Of a DNA stretch of 64,000 nt, positions 1 through 8,695 are shown in pieces. Below the pieces are notes generated by a model. The model did not search any database. It worked only from the letters and a program-made list of their open reading frames with translations, and had not been told where the DNA came from. Position 1 is the stretch's first letter. Every line of letters begins with the position of its first letter. Origin of the DNA: Thauera sp. 28 (lineage in GTDB: Bacteria > Pseudomonadota > Gammaproteobacteria > Burkholderiales > Rhodocyclaceae); NCBI RefSeq assembly GCF_000310145.2, contig NZ_AMXA01000011.1, positions 1-64,000 on the forward strand, read 5' to 3'. A program made the translations under genes and the position numbers.

Positions 1-67
1 CGGCTGGCGCCGCTCCTACGGGGGACCCCCGCGGCGGCTGGCTTTGCTGTAGGAGCGGCGCCAGCCG
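1..67. repeat. REP-like inverted repeat
   Basis: The first 19 bases are the exact reverse complement of bases 49-67, with a 29-base G/C-rich centre. The arm containing GTAGGAGCGGCGCCAGCCG resembles the extragenic palindromes scattered through many pseudomonad, xanthomonad and betaproteobacterial genomes. I see no second copy in the window. The element sits in the spacer before the ChaN-like gene, and its left flank is outside the window. Confidence 0.7.
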
Positions 68-191
68 CGAGCTGTTGAAGTCAATGCGTTCATCATTCAA
101 GCTCAAGCGACGAGGCTTCCCCGCCGGCCCTTACCGGAACTCGGCCAGCGCCGTGTGCTCTACCGCTAGTCTCTTCTGTGAGCTGCTCATC

Positions 192-1403
192 ATGTCCCCG
201 ACGATCCGCGCCAGCGCCCTCATTCTTACCGCTGGCCTTCTGGCACTGGCCTCCTCCGCAGCCCTTGCTCAGCCGGATGGTTCATGCCTTGCACCCGGCG
301 CCTGGACCAGGCTCGATGCCGCACAGCCCGAGCGGGCCGAGTCGAGCGCGCTGCTTGCTGCCATGGCGCGGCGCGATGTCGTGCTGCTGGGCGAGCAGCA
401 CGACGACATGGATCATCACCGGTGGCAGTTGCACACGCTTGCAGCGCTGCATGCGCAGCGGCCGCACATGGTGATCGGCTTCGAGATGTTCCCGCGCCGG
501 GTACAGCCGGTGCTTGACCGCTGGGTAGCGGGCGAACTGAGCGAAGCCGAGTTCCTGACGGCGTCCGACTGGGGCAAGGTGTGGAGCATGCCGGCCGAGC
601 TCTACCTGCCGCTGTTCCATTTCGCGCGCCTGCATCGAATCCCGATGGTGGCGCTCAATGTCGAGGCCGCCTTGACACGCAACGTGGCGCAGAAGGGCTG
701 GAATGCAGTACCCGAGGCCGAGCGCGAGGGCGTGGGCACGCCTGCGCCCGCCTCACGCGACTACGAGGACTTCCTGTACGAGATCCATCGCCAGCATGCC
801 GGCATGCGCGGCCACGGTCCGCGCACGAGCAGCCGGCGCGATGCCGCTTTCCGCAACTTTGTCGACTCCCAGCTCACCTGGGATCGCGCAATGGCGGAGG
901 CCTTGGCGGCGGCGCGCAAGGCCCACACCAAGCCGGATGGCGACAGCCCGCTGGCGGTGGGCATCATGGGCAGCGGTCATGTCCGCTTCGGGCATGGCGT
1001 CGCGCACCAGCTCGATGATCTGGGCGTGGGCTCGATAGGGCAATTGCTACCGATGCCGGCAAGCACCGATTGCCGGCTCCTGGCGCCGCGCCTGGCTGAC
1101 GCCGTGTTCGCGGTACCCGACGCTGTCCAGGCGCCACCGCCCCCGCCGCGGCTTGGTGTGTCGCTGGATGAGCAGGCCGACGGGGTGCGTATCGCCGAGG
1201 TCAGCGCCGGCAGCCTGGCTGAACGCAGTGGGCTGCTGAACGGTGATGTCATTACCGAAGCCGCCGGTGCGCCGGTCAGGCGCAACATCCACCTGATTGC
1301 TGCCGTGCGCCAGCAACCGCCGGGCACCTGGCTGCCGCTCAAGCTCAGGCGCGGCGATGAGGTGCTGGAGTTGGTGGTCCGCTTCCCGGCGCAGGCGCGC
1401 TGA
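192..1403 (+). CDS. ChaN-family haem-binding-like protein with C-terminal PDZ domain
   Basis: This encodes an exported protein of 403 aa. The ATG at 192 gives a good signal peptide ending near ALAQ; the in-frame extension back to 75 adds an implausible basic tail. Residues about 45-280 match the ChaN/Tiki-like fold: the N-terminal signature DVVLLGEQHDDMDHH is followed by the GFEMFPR and GSGHVRFGHG blocks. Residues about 320-400 form a PDZ domain (LGVSLDEQADGVRIAEV, GLLNGDVI). ChaN relatives bind haem and are linked to iron uptake, whereas Tiki relatives are proteases, so the activity is open. No lipobox cysteine is evident, so it is probably periplasmic. The M1 peptidase gene starts 4 bases downstream, which suggests one transcript. 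Confidence 0.8.
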   Translation: MSPTIRASALILTAGLLALASSAALAQPDGSCLAPGAWTRLDAAQPERAESSALLAAMARRDVVLLGEQHDDMDHHRWQLHTLAALHAQRPHMVIGFEMFPRRVQPVLDRWVAGELSEAEFLTASDWGKVWSMPAELYLPLFHFARLHRIPMVALNVEAALTRNVAQKGWNAVPEAEREGVGTPAPASRDYEDFLYEIHRQHAGMRGHGPRTSSRRDAAFRNFVDSQLTWDRAMAEALAAARKAHTKPDGDSPLAVGIMGSGHVRFGHGVAHQLDDLGVGSIGQLLPMPASTDCRLLAPRLADAVFAVPDAVQAPPPPPRLGVSLDEQADGVRIAEVSAGSLAERSGLLNGDVITEAAGAPVRRNIHLIAAVRQQPPGTWLPLKLRRGDEVLELVVRFPAQAR

Positions 1404-1407
1404 GGGC

Positions 1408-3546
1408 GTGGCGGTGCAGGTCGCGCGCGCCCTGTGGCTGCTTGTGCTGGGCTGGTTGCTGGTCGCGCCTCTTGCGGCATCGGCGGCCACTGGCACCGCC
1501 GCGCTGCGTGACGGTCAGCGCGGCAGCGAGGCCGATGCCTTCGAACTTAGGCTGGATGTCCGCCTCGATCCGGCGGCGCGCATGCTCGTCGTGCGTGCGG
1601 AGGTGCAGCCTGCCGAGCGCGACTTTCGCTTCGTGCTTCATGAGAGCCTGATGCCGCGGGCTGCAAGTGCGGCAGGCAGACCGTTGAAGCTGCAGCCCGC
1701 CGGGCAGCGCGGCAGCCTGCGAGGGTGGCGGGTACAGGTGCCCGACGGTGCGCCCCTGAGCATCGAGTACTCGGGCACGCTCGCTGTGCTCGAAAGGGGC
1801 CGCGACCATCGCGGCGTGCTGCAGGGCATGCCCCCAATGGCGGCGCCCGAGGGCAGTTTCCTGCCCGCCGGCAGCGCCTGGTATCCGCGCCCTGCCGAGC
1901 TGTTCTCCTACCGGGTCGAGTTGTCCGTGCCTGGAGAGCAGCGTGCACTTGTCGCCGGGCGTCTGGTGGAGGAGGCGCTGCCCTCGGCTGCCGACCCGCG
2001 CTACCGCGCCGTTTTCGAGTTCGACCAGCGCAGCGACGGTATCGACCTGATGGCCGGGCCTTGGGCAGTGCGCGAGCACAAGCATGTACAGGCTGATGGC
2101 AGGCCCCTGCGCCTGCGCACCTATTTCCCGCACGCGCTCGACACCGAGACGGGGCTGGCGGAAGGCTACCTCGCCGACAGCCTGCGCTACATCGAGCACT
2201 ACAGCGAGCGTATCGGCGCCTATCCCTTCACCGAGTTCTCGGTGGTTGCAAGCCCGCTGCCGACCGGTTTCGGCATGCCGACGCTGACCTACATCGGCGA
2301 GCAGGTGCTGCGCCTGCCGTTCATCCGTGCCACCTCGCTCGGCCATGAGGTGCTGCACAACTGGTGGGGCAACGGCGTGCTGGTGGATTACATGCGCGGC
2401 AACTGGTCCGAGGGGCTGACGACCTTCATGGCCGACTACGCCTACAAGGAGGCCGAGTCCGCTGAGGCGGCGCGCGAGATGCGCCTGGGCTGGCTGCGCG
2501 ACTTCGCCGCGGTGCCGGCCGGTGGGCACCAGCCATTGGCGGCCTTCCGGTCGCGCACCCATGCTGCGGCGGCGGCGGTGGGCTATGGCAAGGCGGCGAT
2601 GGTGTTCGTGATGCTGCGTGACCGACTGGGCGAGGAGGTATTCGAACGTGGCATTCGCCTGTTCTGGGCGCAGCAGCGTTTCCGCATTGCCGGCTGGGCT
2701 GAGCTGCAGGCGGCGTTCGAGCAGGTGTCGGGGGAGAGCCTGGAGGGCTTCTTCCGCCAGTGGGTCGCCTTGCCCGGCGGGCCGCAGGTGCGCGTCGTCG
2801 CGGCGAGCATCGTCGATGCTGGGGGTGGGCAGGCGAGGGCGGATGATGGCTTGGCGGGCGGCCGTTCTCAGGATACGTCCGGGGCTCGGGTGCGGATCAG
2901 CCTGGCGCAGGACGAGCCCCTGCATACGCTTGACTTGCCGCTCGTGGTCCACGGCGAGTCCGCGCGCGAGATGCGCTGGGTGAGGCTGGAGGCTGCGTCG
3001 GCCGATGTCGAACTTGACTTCGACTTCGAGCCGGTGCAGCTGCATCTCGACCCCGAGTTGCGGGTTTGGCGCCTGCCCGAGGCCGAGCAATTGCCACCGA
3101 TCCTGCGCCAATGGGTGCTGGCGCGCTCGCCACACCTGGTGATTGCCGATGCGCAAGCCGATATGGTGCAGGCGGCCAGCGCGCTGGCGCAGCGCATCTT
3201 CGAGCGCTCGCCCAAGGCGTCCGGGGTAGAAGCGTTGACGCGTGGTCGCGAGCCGGTGTTGCTCGTCGGCAGTCATGACGCCATCGATGCCGTGCTCGCC
3301 GATCACGGCCTGCCTGCCCGGCCGGAGGCCTTGCGGGGCAGGGGAACTGCCCAGGTATGGACGCTGGCGCAAGGCGACGGCCCGCCGCTGGCGGTGGTGT
3401 CGGCGCAGGATCCCGCCGCACTCGAGGCCCTGTTGCGTCCGTTGCCGCATTACGGCGGCCAGAGCTGGCTTGTCTTCGAAGGCAGCCGTGTCGTGGCGCG
3501 CGGCGTGTGGGATGCACCTGGCCGGGCGGTGGCGGTCGGGCGCTGA
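1408..3546 (+). CDS. M1-family (gluzincin) metallopeptidase, exported
   Basis: This is a secreted or periplasmic zinc peptidase of about 712 aa. The GTG at 1408 (or 1414) lies just after the previous stop and is followed by a hydrophobic signal segment (LWLLVLGWLLVAPLAA). The zinc site is HEVLHNWWGN at residues 313-322, with the third ligand Glu335 in GNWSEGLT, exactly the HExxH-x18-E spacing of M1 aminopeptidases. The canonical GAMEN exopeptidase loop is replaced by a GFGMPTLTY-like segment, as in several aminopeptidase-like M1 proteins. About 230 C-terminal residues after the catalytic region are unassigned. Substrate unknown. It is probably co-transcribed with the ChaN-PDZ gene. Confidence 0.8.
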   Translation: MAVQVARALWLLVLGWLLVAPLAASAATGTAALRDGQRGSEADAFELRLDVRLDPAARMLVVRAEVQPAERDFRFVLHESLMPRAASAAGRPLKLQPAGQRGSLRGWRVQVPDGAPLSIEYSGTLAVLERGRDHRGVLQGMPPMAAPEGSFLPAGSAWYPRPAELFSYRVELSVPGEQRALVAGRLVEEALPSAADPRYRAVFEFDQRSDGIDLMAGPWAVREHKHVQADGRPLRLRTYFPHALDTETGLAEGYLADSLRYIEHYSERIGAYPFTEFSVVASPLPTGFGMPTLTYIGEQVLRLPFIRATSLGHEVLHNWWGNGVLVDYMRGNWSEGLTTFMADYAYKEAESAEAAREMRLGWLRDFAAVPAGGHQPLAAFRSRTHAAAAAVGYGKAAMVFVMLRDRLGEEVFERGIRLFWAQQRFRIAGWAELQAAFEQVSGESLEGFFRQWVALPGGPQVRVVAASIVDAGGGQARADDGLAGGRSQDTSGARVRISLAQDEPLHTLDLPLVVHGESAREMRWVRLEAASADVELDFDFEPVQLHLDPELRVWRLPEAEQLPPILRQWVLARSPHLVIADAQADMVQAASALAQRIFERSPKASGVEALTRGREPVLLVGSHDAIDAVLADHGLPARPEALRGRGTAQVWTLAQGDGPPLAVVSAQDPAALEALLRPLPHYGGQSWLVFEGSRVVARGVWDAPGRAVAVGR

Positions 3547-3652
3547 TATAGACTGCCATGTGCGCTTGCCCGTCCCTCGGCCGGTAATGTCCCGCATGCC
3601 TCACCGCTCTTGACCCTTCTGCGCACCATGCGCCCCTTTCGACAGCAACGGA

Positions 3653-4867
3653 ATGTCCATGCGCCGCTCCATTCTCTCCTCCGCCCTGAGCCTCTGCTTG
3701 CTCTCCACCGCTACCCCCGCGCTTGCTGACGAGGCTGCCTTTGCCGCCTGCCTCTCGGGCTTGCGTGCCGAGGCGGCCGCAAAAGGGGTGAGTCGCACAA
3801 CCTTTGATGCGCACGCTGCGGGGCTGGCACCGGACATGGCGGTGCTCGGCTTCCTCGACGCTCAACCCGAGTTCATCACCCCGATCTGGGACTACATGGC
3901 TGGCCTGGTGGATGAGGAGCGCGTGGCCGACGGCCGCGCCATGCTCGCCGAATGGCGTGCGGTGCTCGCACGCGTCGAGGCCGAGTATGCGGTTGATGCC
4001 GCTACCGTCGTTGCGGTGTGGGGGGTGGAGAGCAACTACGGACGCAACTTCGGCAGCCGGCCGCTGCTGACCTCGCTGTCGACGCTGTCCTGCTTCGGCC
4101 GTCGGCAGGCCTTCTTCCGCGGCGAGTTCTTCACCACGCTCAAGATCATCCAGGATGGCCACGTTGCGCCCGAGCGCCTCACCGGCTCGTGGGCCGGTGC
4201 GTTTGGCCACACCCAGTTCATGCCCAGCACCTTCATGCGTCTGGCGGTGGATTTCGATGGCGACGGACGCCGCGACCTGGTCGATAGCGTGCCCGATGCG
4301 CTCGCCTCGACGGCCAACTTCCTCAAGCGCGCGGGCTGGCGCAGCGACCAGCCCTGGGGCTTCGAGGTGAGCCTGCCGCGCGGCTTCGACACCGCGGGCG
4401 CGGGCCGGCGCAACAAGCAGCCGATGAGCGACTGGGCGGCTCGCGGCGTAAGGCGGGTCGATGGTTCGCCGTTGCCAGCCGGCGCAACCCCGGTCGGCCT
4501 GCTGCTGCCTGCGGGGCAGCCTGGGCCGGCCTTCCTGGTGACGCGTAATTTCGATGCGCTGTATTCCTACAACGCCGCCGAGAGCTATGGACTGGCGATC
4601 GCCCATCTCTCCGACCGGCTGCGCGGCGCGGGCAGTTTCGTGACGGCGTGGCCGACCGATGATCCTGGACTGTCGCGTGCCGAGCGTCGCGAACTGCAGC
4701 AACTGCTGATCGAGCGTGGGCATGACATCGGTGCCGCCGATGGCATGATCGGCGCACGCACCCGCGAGGCCCTGAAGCTGGAGCAACTGCGACTGGGGCT
4801 GACGGCAGACGGTCGTGCCGGCCAGCGTGCGCTGGTCGCGCTGCGCGCGCAGGCCGGGCGCCAGTAG
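3653..4867 (+). CDS. lytic murein transglycosylase, MltB family, with peptidoglycan-binding domain
   Basis: This 404-aa exported enzyme should cleave peptidoglycan glycan strands to form 1,6-anhydro ends. A signal peptide (about residues 1-25, ending ATPALA) precedes an SLT_2/MltB catalytic domain. The catalytic glutamate is in VWGVESNYG (Glu126), and GAFGHTQFMPSTF is the second family block. Residues about 340-400 are a PG_binding_1 domain (LQQLLIERGHDIGAADGMIG). There is no lipobox, so it is probably soluble and periplasmic, unlike E. coli MltB. A second ATG at 3659 is an equally possible start. The gene converges with the FadR-type regulator downstream. Confidence 0.9.
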   Translation: MSMRRSILSSALSLCLLSTATPALADEAAFAACLSGLRAEAAAKGVSRTTFDAHAAGLAPDMAVLGFLDAQPEFITPIWDYMAGLVDEERVADGRAMLAEWRAVLARVEAEYAVDAATVVAVWGVESNYGRNFGSRPLLTSLSTLSCFGRRQAFFRGEFFTTLKIIQDGHVAPERLTGSWAGAFGHTQFMPSTFMRLAVDFDGDGRRDLVDSVPDALASTANFLKRAGWRSDQPWGFEVSLPRGFDTAGAGRRNKQPMSDWAARGVRRVDGSPLPAGATPVGLLLPAGQPGPAFLVTRNFDALYSYNAAESYGLAIAHLSDRLRGAGSFVTAWPTDDPGLSRAERRELQQLLIERGHDIGAADGMIGARTREALKLEQLRLGLTADGRAGQRALVALRAQAGRQ

Positions 4868-4977
4868 GTGCTGGTGATGGAATGCTGATCGCTGAGCCGG
4901 AGCAGGGCCCTCGGCCCGTCAGGGCCGTCGTAGGGGGCGTTGCCGGCTCGACCGGTGGCGATCGCGCCGGCTGAGGG

Positions 4978-5748
4978 TCAGGCTGTTGCCTGCCGACGCT
5001 GGGCGCGGGCGACGCGCTGAGCTTCGTCGCGTGTCTCGGCCAGCACTTCCTGAACATAGTCGAGATGGGCGCAGGCGATCTGGCGTGCATCCTCGGCACG
5101 GCGGTCCATGATTGCCCGGTACAGGGTGCGGTGCTGGTCGAGCAGGGCGTCGCGGATGTCGCTGCCCAGGGGGATCATGCCGCCGATGTTGGTCACCACG
5201 TTGCGCTCGAGCAGGTCGAACAGACTGCGGATGGTGTGCAGCAGCACTGCGTTGTGGCTGGCTTCGGCGATGGCAAGGTGAAAGTGGGCGTCAGCCGCGC
5301 CTTCTTCGGCGCGACTGACCCGGCCCTTGCGCAGGTAGCAGTCCTGTACGCGCTCGAATGCCGCGCTCAGCCGCTCGCGGTCGGGCTCGGTGGCGCGCAG
5401 CGCCGCATAGTAGGCGCAGGAACCCTCCAGCGTGTGACGGAATTCGATCAGGTCGCGCTGCGCCTCCGGGTTGCGCTCCAGCAGATCGTTCATCGGGTCA
5501 CGGAATGAGGAGCCCAGCGTCTCGCTGACGAAGGTGCCCCCGCCATGGCGGCTGGTGAGCAGGCCGCGCGCGATCAACTTCTGCAGTGCCTCGCGTACCG
5601 ACGGCCGCGACACGCCGAACTGCTCGGCCAGCGCACGTTCGGCCGGCAGGCGCTCGCCGGGGCGCAGGCTGCCCTCGAGGATCAGGGTCTCGATGCGGTC
5701 GATGATGTCGTCGGCGAGGCGGCGTTGCTGCAGGGGGGTGGCTTTCAT
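4978..5748 (-). CDS. lldR: FadR-subfamily GntR regulator, probable lactate-utilisation regulator (LldR-like)
   Basis: This 256-aa regulator has an N-terminal winged helix (residues about 10-75, LRPGERLPAERALAEQFGVS) and a C-terminal all-helical FCD ligand domain with the metal-type His/Asp positions typical of the FadR group. The ATG at 5748 is preceded by a clear GGAGAAGG site, so the upstream extension to 5931 is not used. It diverges from lldPEFG, and a FadR-family palindrome lies between them, so it most likely controls that operon in response to lactate. That specific ligand is inferred from context; relatives sense glycolate, pyruvate or other carboxylates. Confidence 0.85.
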   Translation of the reverse strand: MKATPLQQRRLADDIIDRIETLILEGSLRPGERLPAERALAEQFGVSRPSVREALQKLIARGLLTSRHGGGTFVSETLGSSFRDPMNDLLERNPEAQRDLIEFRHTLEGSCAYYAALRATEPDRERLSAAFERVQDCYLRKGRVSRAEEGAADAHFHLAIAEASHNAVLLHTIRSLFDLLERNVVTNIGGMIPLGSDIRDALLDQHRTLYRAIMDRRAEDARQIACAHLDYVQEVLAETRDEAQRVARAQRRQATA

Positions 5749-5911
5749 GGATCCTTCTCCGAGGGCCGGCACGCACTGAGTGTTTGGTCGGCGGCTGGAA
5801 TCTAGCTGCTGTGGCTGCTGCCGGCAAGCGGTGGATGAACAGCTGCGGCTGCCGCAGGCAGGTCGAGCTGGCGCCCCCTTATGCATGTATCCGAAAAATT
5901 GATGTTTTTGA

Positions 5912-5972
5912 TTGACAGCACTCCAGGGCACCCTTAGTCTAGCTCAGCAATTGGTATAGTGGTCTGACCAAT
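5912..5972 (+). promoter_or_regulatory. lld promoter region with nested FadR-type operator
   Basis: TTGACA at 5912-5917 is followed after 17 bases by a weak -10 (TAGTCT, 5935-5940); TATAGT at 5955-5960 is an alternative -10. TGGTCTGACCA at 5960-5970 is a perfect palindrome fitting the FadR-family consensus TNGTNNNACNA. A second inverted repeat, ATTGGT (5950-5955) with ACCAAT (5967-5972), encloses it. Binding here would block transcription from either -10. The rest of the 335-base spacer between regulator and permease is the leader ORF region and AT-rich DNA. Confidence 0.6.
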
Positions 5973-6015
5973 TTAGCGATCATGAGTCCTCTTTGAATCC
6001 TTGCTGGAGACTTCT

Positions 6016-6081
6016 ATGTCCGGTCTGGTCCTTGTGAATGTGGCGGGTGCAAACAACCTGCCGTTGCGGGCGGGGTGCTGA
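6016..6081 (+). CDS. putative 21-residue leader peptide upstream of lldP
   Basis: An ATG at 6016 has a well-placed GGAGA site (6006-6010) and opens a 21-codon frame beginning [11 protein letters not shown] and ending in TGA at 6079-6081, one base before the lldP start codon. The spacing suggests translational coupling: lldP has no good ribosome-binding site of its own. There is no homology or expression evidence, so it could also be a chance frame. Confidence 0.4.
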   Translation: MSGLVLVNVAGANNLPLRAGC

Positions 6082-6082
6082 G

Positions 6083-7780
6083 ATGCAATCCGGAACGCTC
6101 GCGCTGCTCGCGTTTTCCCCGATCCTGCTGGCTGCCATCCTCCTTGTCGGTTTGCGCTGGCCAGCGCGGCGCGCCATGCCGGTCGTGTATGTGCTGACGG
6201 CAGGTATCGGTCTGTTCGTGTGGGAGATGAGTTTCAACCGCATCCTGGCGTCGACGCTGCAGGGGCTGATCATCACCATCGGTGTGCTGTGGATCATCTT
6301 CGGCGCCATCCTGTTGCTCAATACGCTGAAGTACTCGGGGGCGATCTCGACGATCCGTTCCGGCTTTGCCACCATCAGCCCCGACCGCCGCATTCAGGCC
6401 ATCATCATCGCCTGGCTGTTCGGCTGCTTCATCGAGGGGGCGTCGGGCTTCGGCACGCCGGCCGCCATCGCCGCGCCGCTGCTCGTTGCGCTCGGCTTCC
6501 CAGCCCTGGCGGCGGTGTTGCTCGGCATGCTTGTGCAGAGCACGCCGGTGTCCTTCGGCGCGGTCGGCACGCCGATCATCATCGGCGTCAATAGCGGCCT
6601 GGACACGGCGACGATCGGTGCGCAGCTGGTCGAGCGCGGTTCGAGCTGGGAGGTGTTCCTGCAGCTGGTGACCAGCAACGTGGCGATCATCCACGCCATC
6701 GTCGGTACGGTGATGCCGCTGATCATGGCGATGATGCTGACGCGCTTCTTCGGTAAGGAGAAGAGCTGGAAGGCCGGGCTGGAAGTGTTGCCGTTCGCGC
6801 TCTTCGCCGGCTTTGCATTCACCATTCCCTACGCCATCACTGGTGTGTTCCTCGGCCCCGAGTTCCCCTCGCTGCTGGGTGGCCTGGTGGGCCTGGCGAT
6901 CGTCACCTCGGCGGCGCGGTTTGGCTTTCTGGTGCCGAAGAAGGCCTGGGATTTTGCCGAGCCCAAGGACTGGCCGAGCGAGTGGATGGGCAGTGTCGAG
7001 ATGAAGCTGGACCAGCTGCCGCGCCATCAGCAGATCGGCATCGTGCGTGCCTGGCTGCCCTATGTGCTGGTGGGTGCGCTGCTCGTCGCCAGCCGCGTCA
7101 TGCCCGAGTTTGGTAATGCGCTCAAGGCTGTGGTGCTGAGCTTCCCCAATCTGCTTGGCGAGAAGGGCATCAGCGCCAACTTCCAGCCCTTGTATCTGCC
7201 GGGTGGCATCCTGGTTGCGGTGGTGCTGGCCACGGTCGCGCTGCACGGCATGCATGCGCGCTCGCTGGCCAAGGCGGTGGGTGAGTCGTCGCGGGTGCTG
7301 CTCGGTGCCGGCTTCGTGCTGCTATTTACGGTGCCGATGGTGCGCATCCTGATCAATTCGGGCGTCAATGCCGCCGAGCTGCCAAGCATGCCGATCGCGA
7401 TGGCGCAGTGGGTGGCCGACAGCGTGGGCGGGGTGTATCCGCTGCTGGCGCCGGCCGTGGGGGCGCTGGGCGCCTTCATCGCGGGCTCGAATACCGTGAG
7501 CAACATGATGCTCAGCCAGTTCCAGTTCGGTGTCGCCAGCACGCTCGGCATCTCCGGCGCGGTGATCGTGGCCGTCCAGGCGATTGGCGCTGCTGCAGGC
7601 AACATGGTGGCGATCCACAATGTGGTGGCGGCCTCGGCAACGGTGGGTCTGCTCGGCCGCGAGGGTGCGATCCTGCGCAAGACGTTCTGGCCGACGGTGT
7701 ACTACGTGCTGATGACGGGCGTGGTGGCGATGATTGCCATCTATGTGCTCGGTGTCACCGATCCGCTGGTCGTGCAATAG
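6083..7780 (+). CDS. lldP: L-lactate permease (LctP/LldP family)
   Basis: This 565-aa inner-membrane transporter has about 12-14 hydrophobic segments and LctP-family blocks such as [18 protein letters not shown] and [22 protein letters not shown]. It should import lactate (and glycolate) with protons. The length is close to the usual ~550 aa. The ATG at 6083 is chosen because [18 protein letters not shown] begins the first membrane segment directly. It is the first structural gene of a lactate operon, 84 bases ahead of lldE, downstream of the operator. Confidence 0.93.
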   Translation: MQSGTLALLAFSPILLAAILLVGLRWPARRAMPVVYVLTAGIGLFVWEMSFNRILASTLQGLIITIGVLWIIFGAILLLNTLKYSGAISTIRSGFATISPDRRIQAIIIAWLFGCFIEGASGFGTPAAIAAPLLVALGFPALAAVLLGMLVQSTPVSFGAVGTPIIIGVNSGLDTATIGAQLVERGSSWEVFLQLVTSNVAIIHAIVGTVMPLIMAMMLTRFFGKEKSWKAGLEVLPFALFAGFAFTIPYAITGVFLGPEFPSLLGGLVGLAIVTSAARFGFLVPKKAWDFAEPKDWPSEWMGSVEMKLDQLPRHQQIGIVRAWLPYVLVGALLVASRVMPEFGNALKAVVLSFPNLLGEKGISANFQPLYLPGGILVAVVLATVALHGMHARSLAKAVGESSRVLLGAGFVLLFTVPMVRILINSGVNAAELPSMPIAMAQWVADSVGGVYPLLAPAVGALGAFIAGSNTVSNMMLSQFQFGVASTLGISGAVIVAVQAIGAAAGNMVAIHNVVAASATVGLLGREGAILRKTFWPTVYYVLMTGVVAMIAIYVLGVTDPLVVQ

Positions 7781-7864
7781 AGCGGCAAGTAGGTAATAGC
7801 AGCAGTCGCGGGGCGACCCGCGCTGCTGCAGAATGAAGACGTAATCCCCAAGGAGACGATTCGC

Positions 7865-8695
7865 ATGAGTCACGCTTCTTCCGTGGCGCCGAACGCCACA
7901 CGGACGGCCCCGGCGATCGAGCCGCCGCGCCAGTACCCCGACAAGCCCGCGGACGTGTTCCTGTTCGGCACCTGCGTGCTGGACCTGTTCTTCCCTGATG
8001 CCGGCATGGATGCGATCCGCCTGCTCGAGCGCGAGGGCATCAGGGTGCACTTTCCTCAGGCGCAAAGCTGTTGCGGGCAGCCGGCCTATACCTCCGGCTA
8101 TACCGACGAGGCGCGCGTGGTGGCGCGTGCTCAACTGGCCCTGTTTGCCGGCGACTGGCCGGTGGTCGTGCCATCGGGCTCCTGTGCAGGGATGTTCCGC
8201 CACCACTACTTCGAATTGTTCAAGGACGAGCCACAGACCTTGAAGCAGGTCGAGTCGCTGGCTGCGCGTACCTTCGAACTGGCCGAGTTCCTGTTGAACG
8301 TGTGTCGCGTGCAACTGCACGACAGCGGCGCTCCGGTGAAGGTCGCGCTCCATACATCGTGCAGTGCGCGGCGCGAGATGAATACCCACGTGCATGGCCG
8401 TGCGTTGCTGGGGCAGCTCGCCGCTGTCGAGCGCGTCGATCATGACCACGAGAGCGAGTGCTGCGGCTTCGGCGGCGCCTTCAGCGTGCGCATGCCGGAT
8501 ATTTCCGGAGCGATGGTCAAGGACAAGACTGCGGCGCTCAAGGGCTCCGGTGCGGCCGAGGTGGTAAGCGCGGACTGTGGCTGCCTGCTCAACATCAATG
8601 GTTGCTTCGAGAAGCAGGGAGAGCGCCTCCGCGGTGAGCACCTGGCCAGCTTCCTGCTGCGTCGCACCGGCGGGCACAAGGGAGACGGGCGATGA
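7865..8695 (+). CDS. lldE: lactate utilisation protein LldE/LutA, cysteine-rich CCG-domain subunit
   Basis: This 276-aa protein has the two CCG domains of the GlpC/HdrB-type cysteine-rich family (QSCCGQPAYTSGY near residue 75 and ECCGFGGAFSVRM near residue 200). These domains usually bind a noncubane or linear Fe-S cluster and pass electrons. With LldF and LldG it forms the non-flavin L-lactate dehydrogenase (LutABC) oxidising lactate to pyruvate. A strong AAGGAG site (7850-7855) precedes the ATG. The stop overlaps the lldF start as ATGA, indicating translational coupling. The N-terminal ~20 residues are longer than in LutA. Confidence 0.93.
   Translation: MSHASSVAPNATRTAPAIEPPRQYPDKPADVFLFGTCVLDLFFPDAGMDAIRLLEREGIRVHFPQAQSCCGQPAYTSGYTDEARVVARAQLALFAGDWPVVVPSGSCAGMFRHHYFELFKDEPQTLKQVESLAARTFELAEFLLNVCRVQLHDSGAPVKVALHTSCSARREMNTHVHGRALLGQLAAVERVDHDHESECCGFGGAFSVRMPDISGAMVKDKTAALKGSGAAEVVSADCGCLLNINGCFEKQGERLRGEHLASFLLRRTGGHKGDGR

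Noticed and set aside
2897..4786. 629-residue antisense frame spanning two genes
   Set aside because: It covers the M1 peptidase end and the lytic transglycosylase, both of which have clear family motifs on the plus strand.
4906..4926. GGCCCT/AGGGCC hairpin between the transglycosylase and the FadR-type regulator
   Set aside because: Only a 6-base stem without a T-run; expected by chance in such GC-rich DNA.
5896..5916. TTGAT repeats resembling an FNR/ANR site
   Set aside because: The two TTGAT units are direct, not inverted, so they do not form the TTGAT-N4-ATCAA palindrome.
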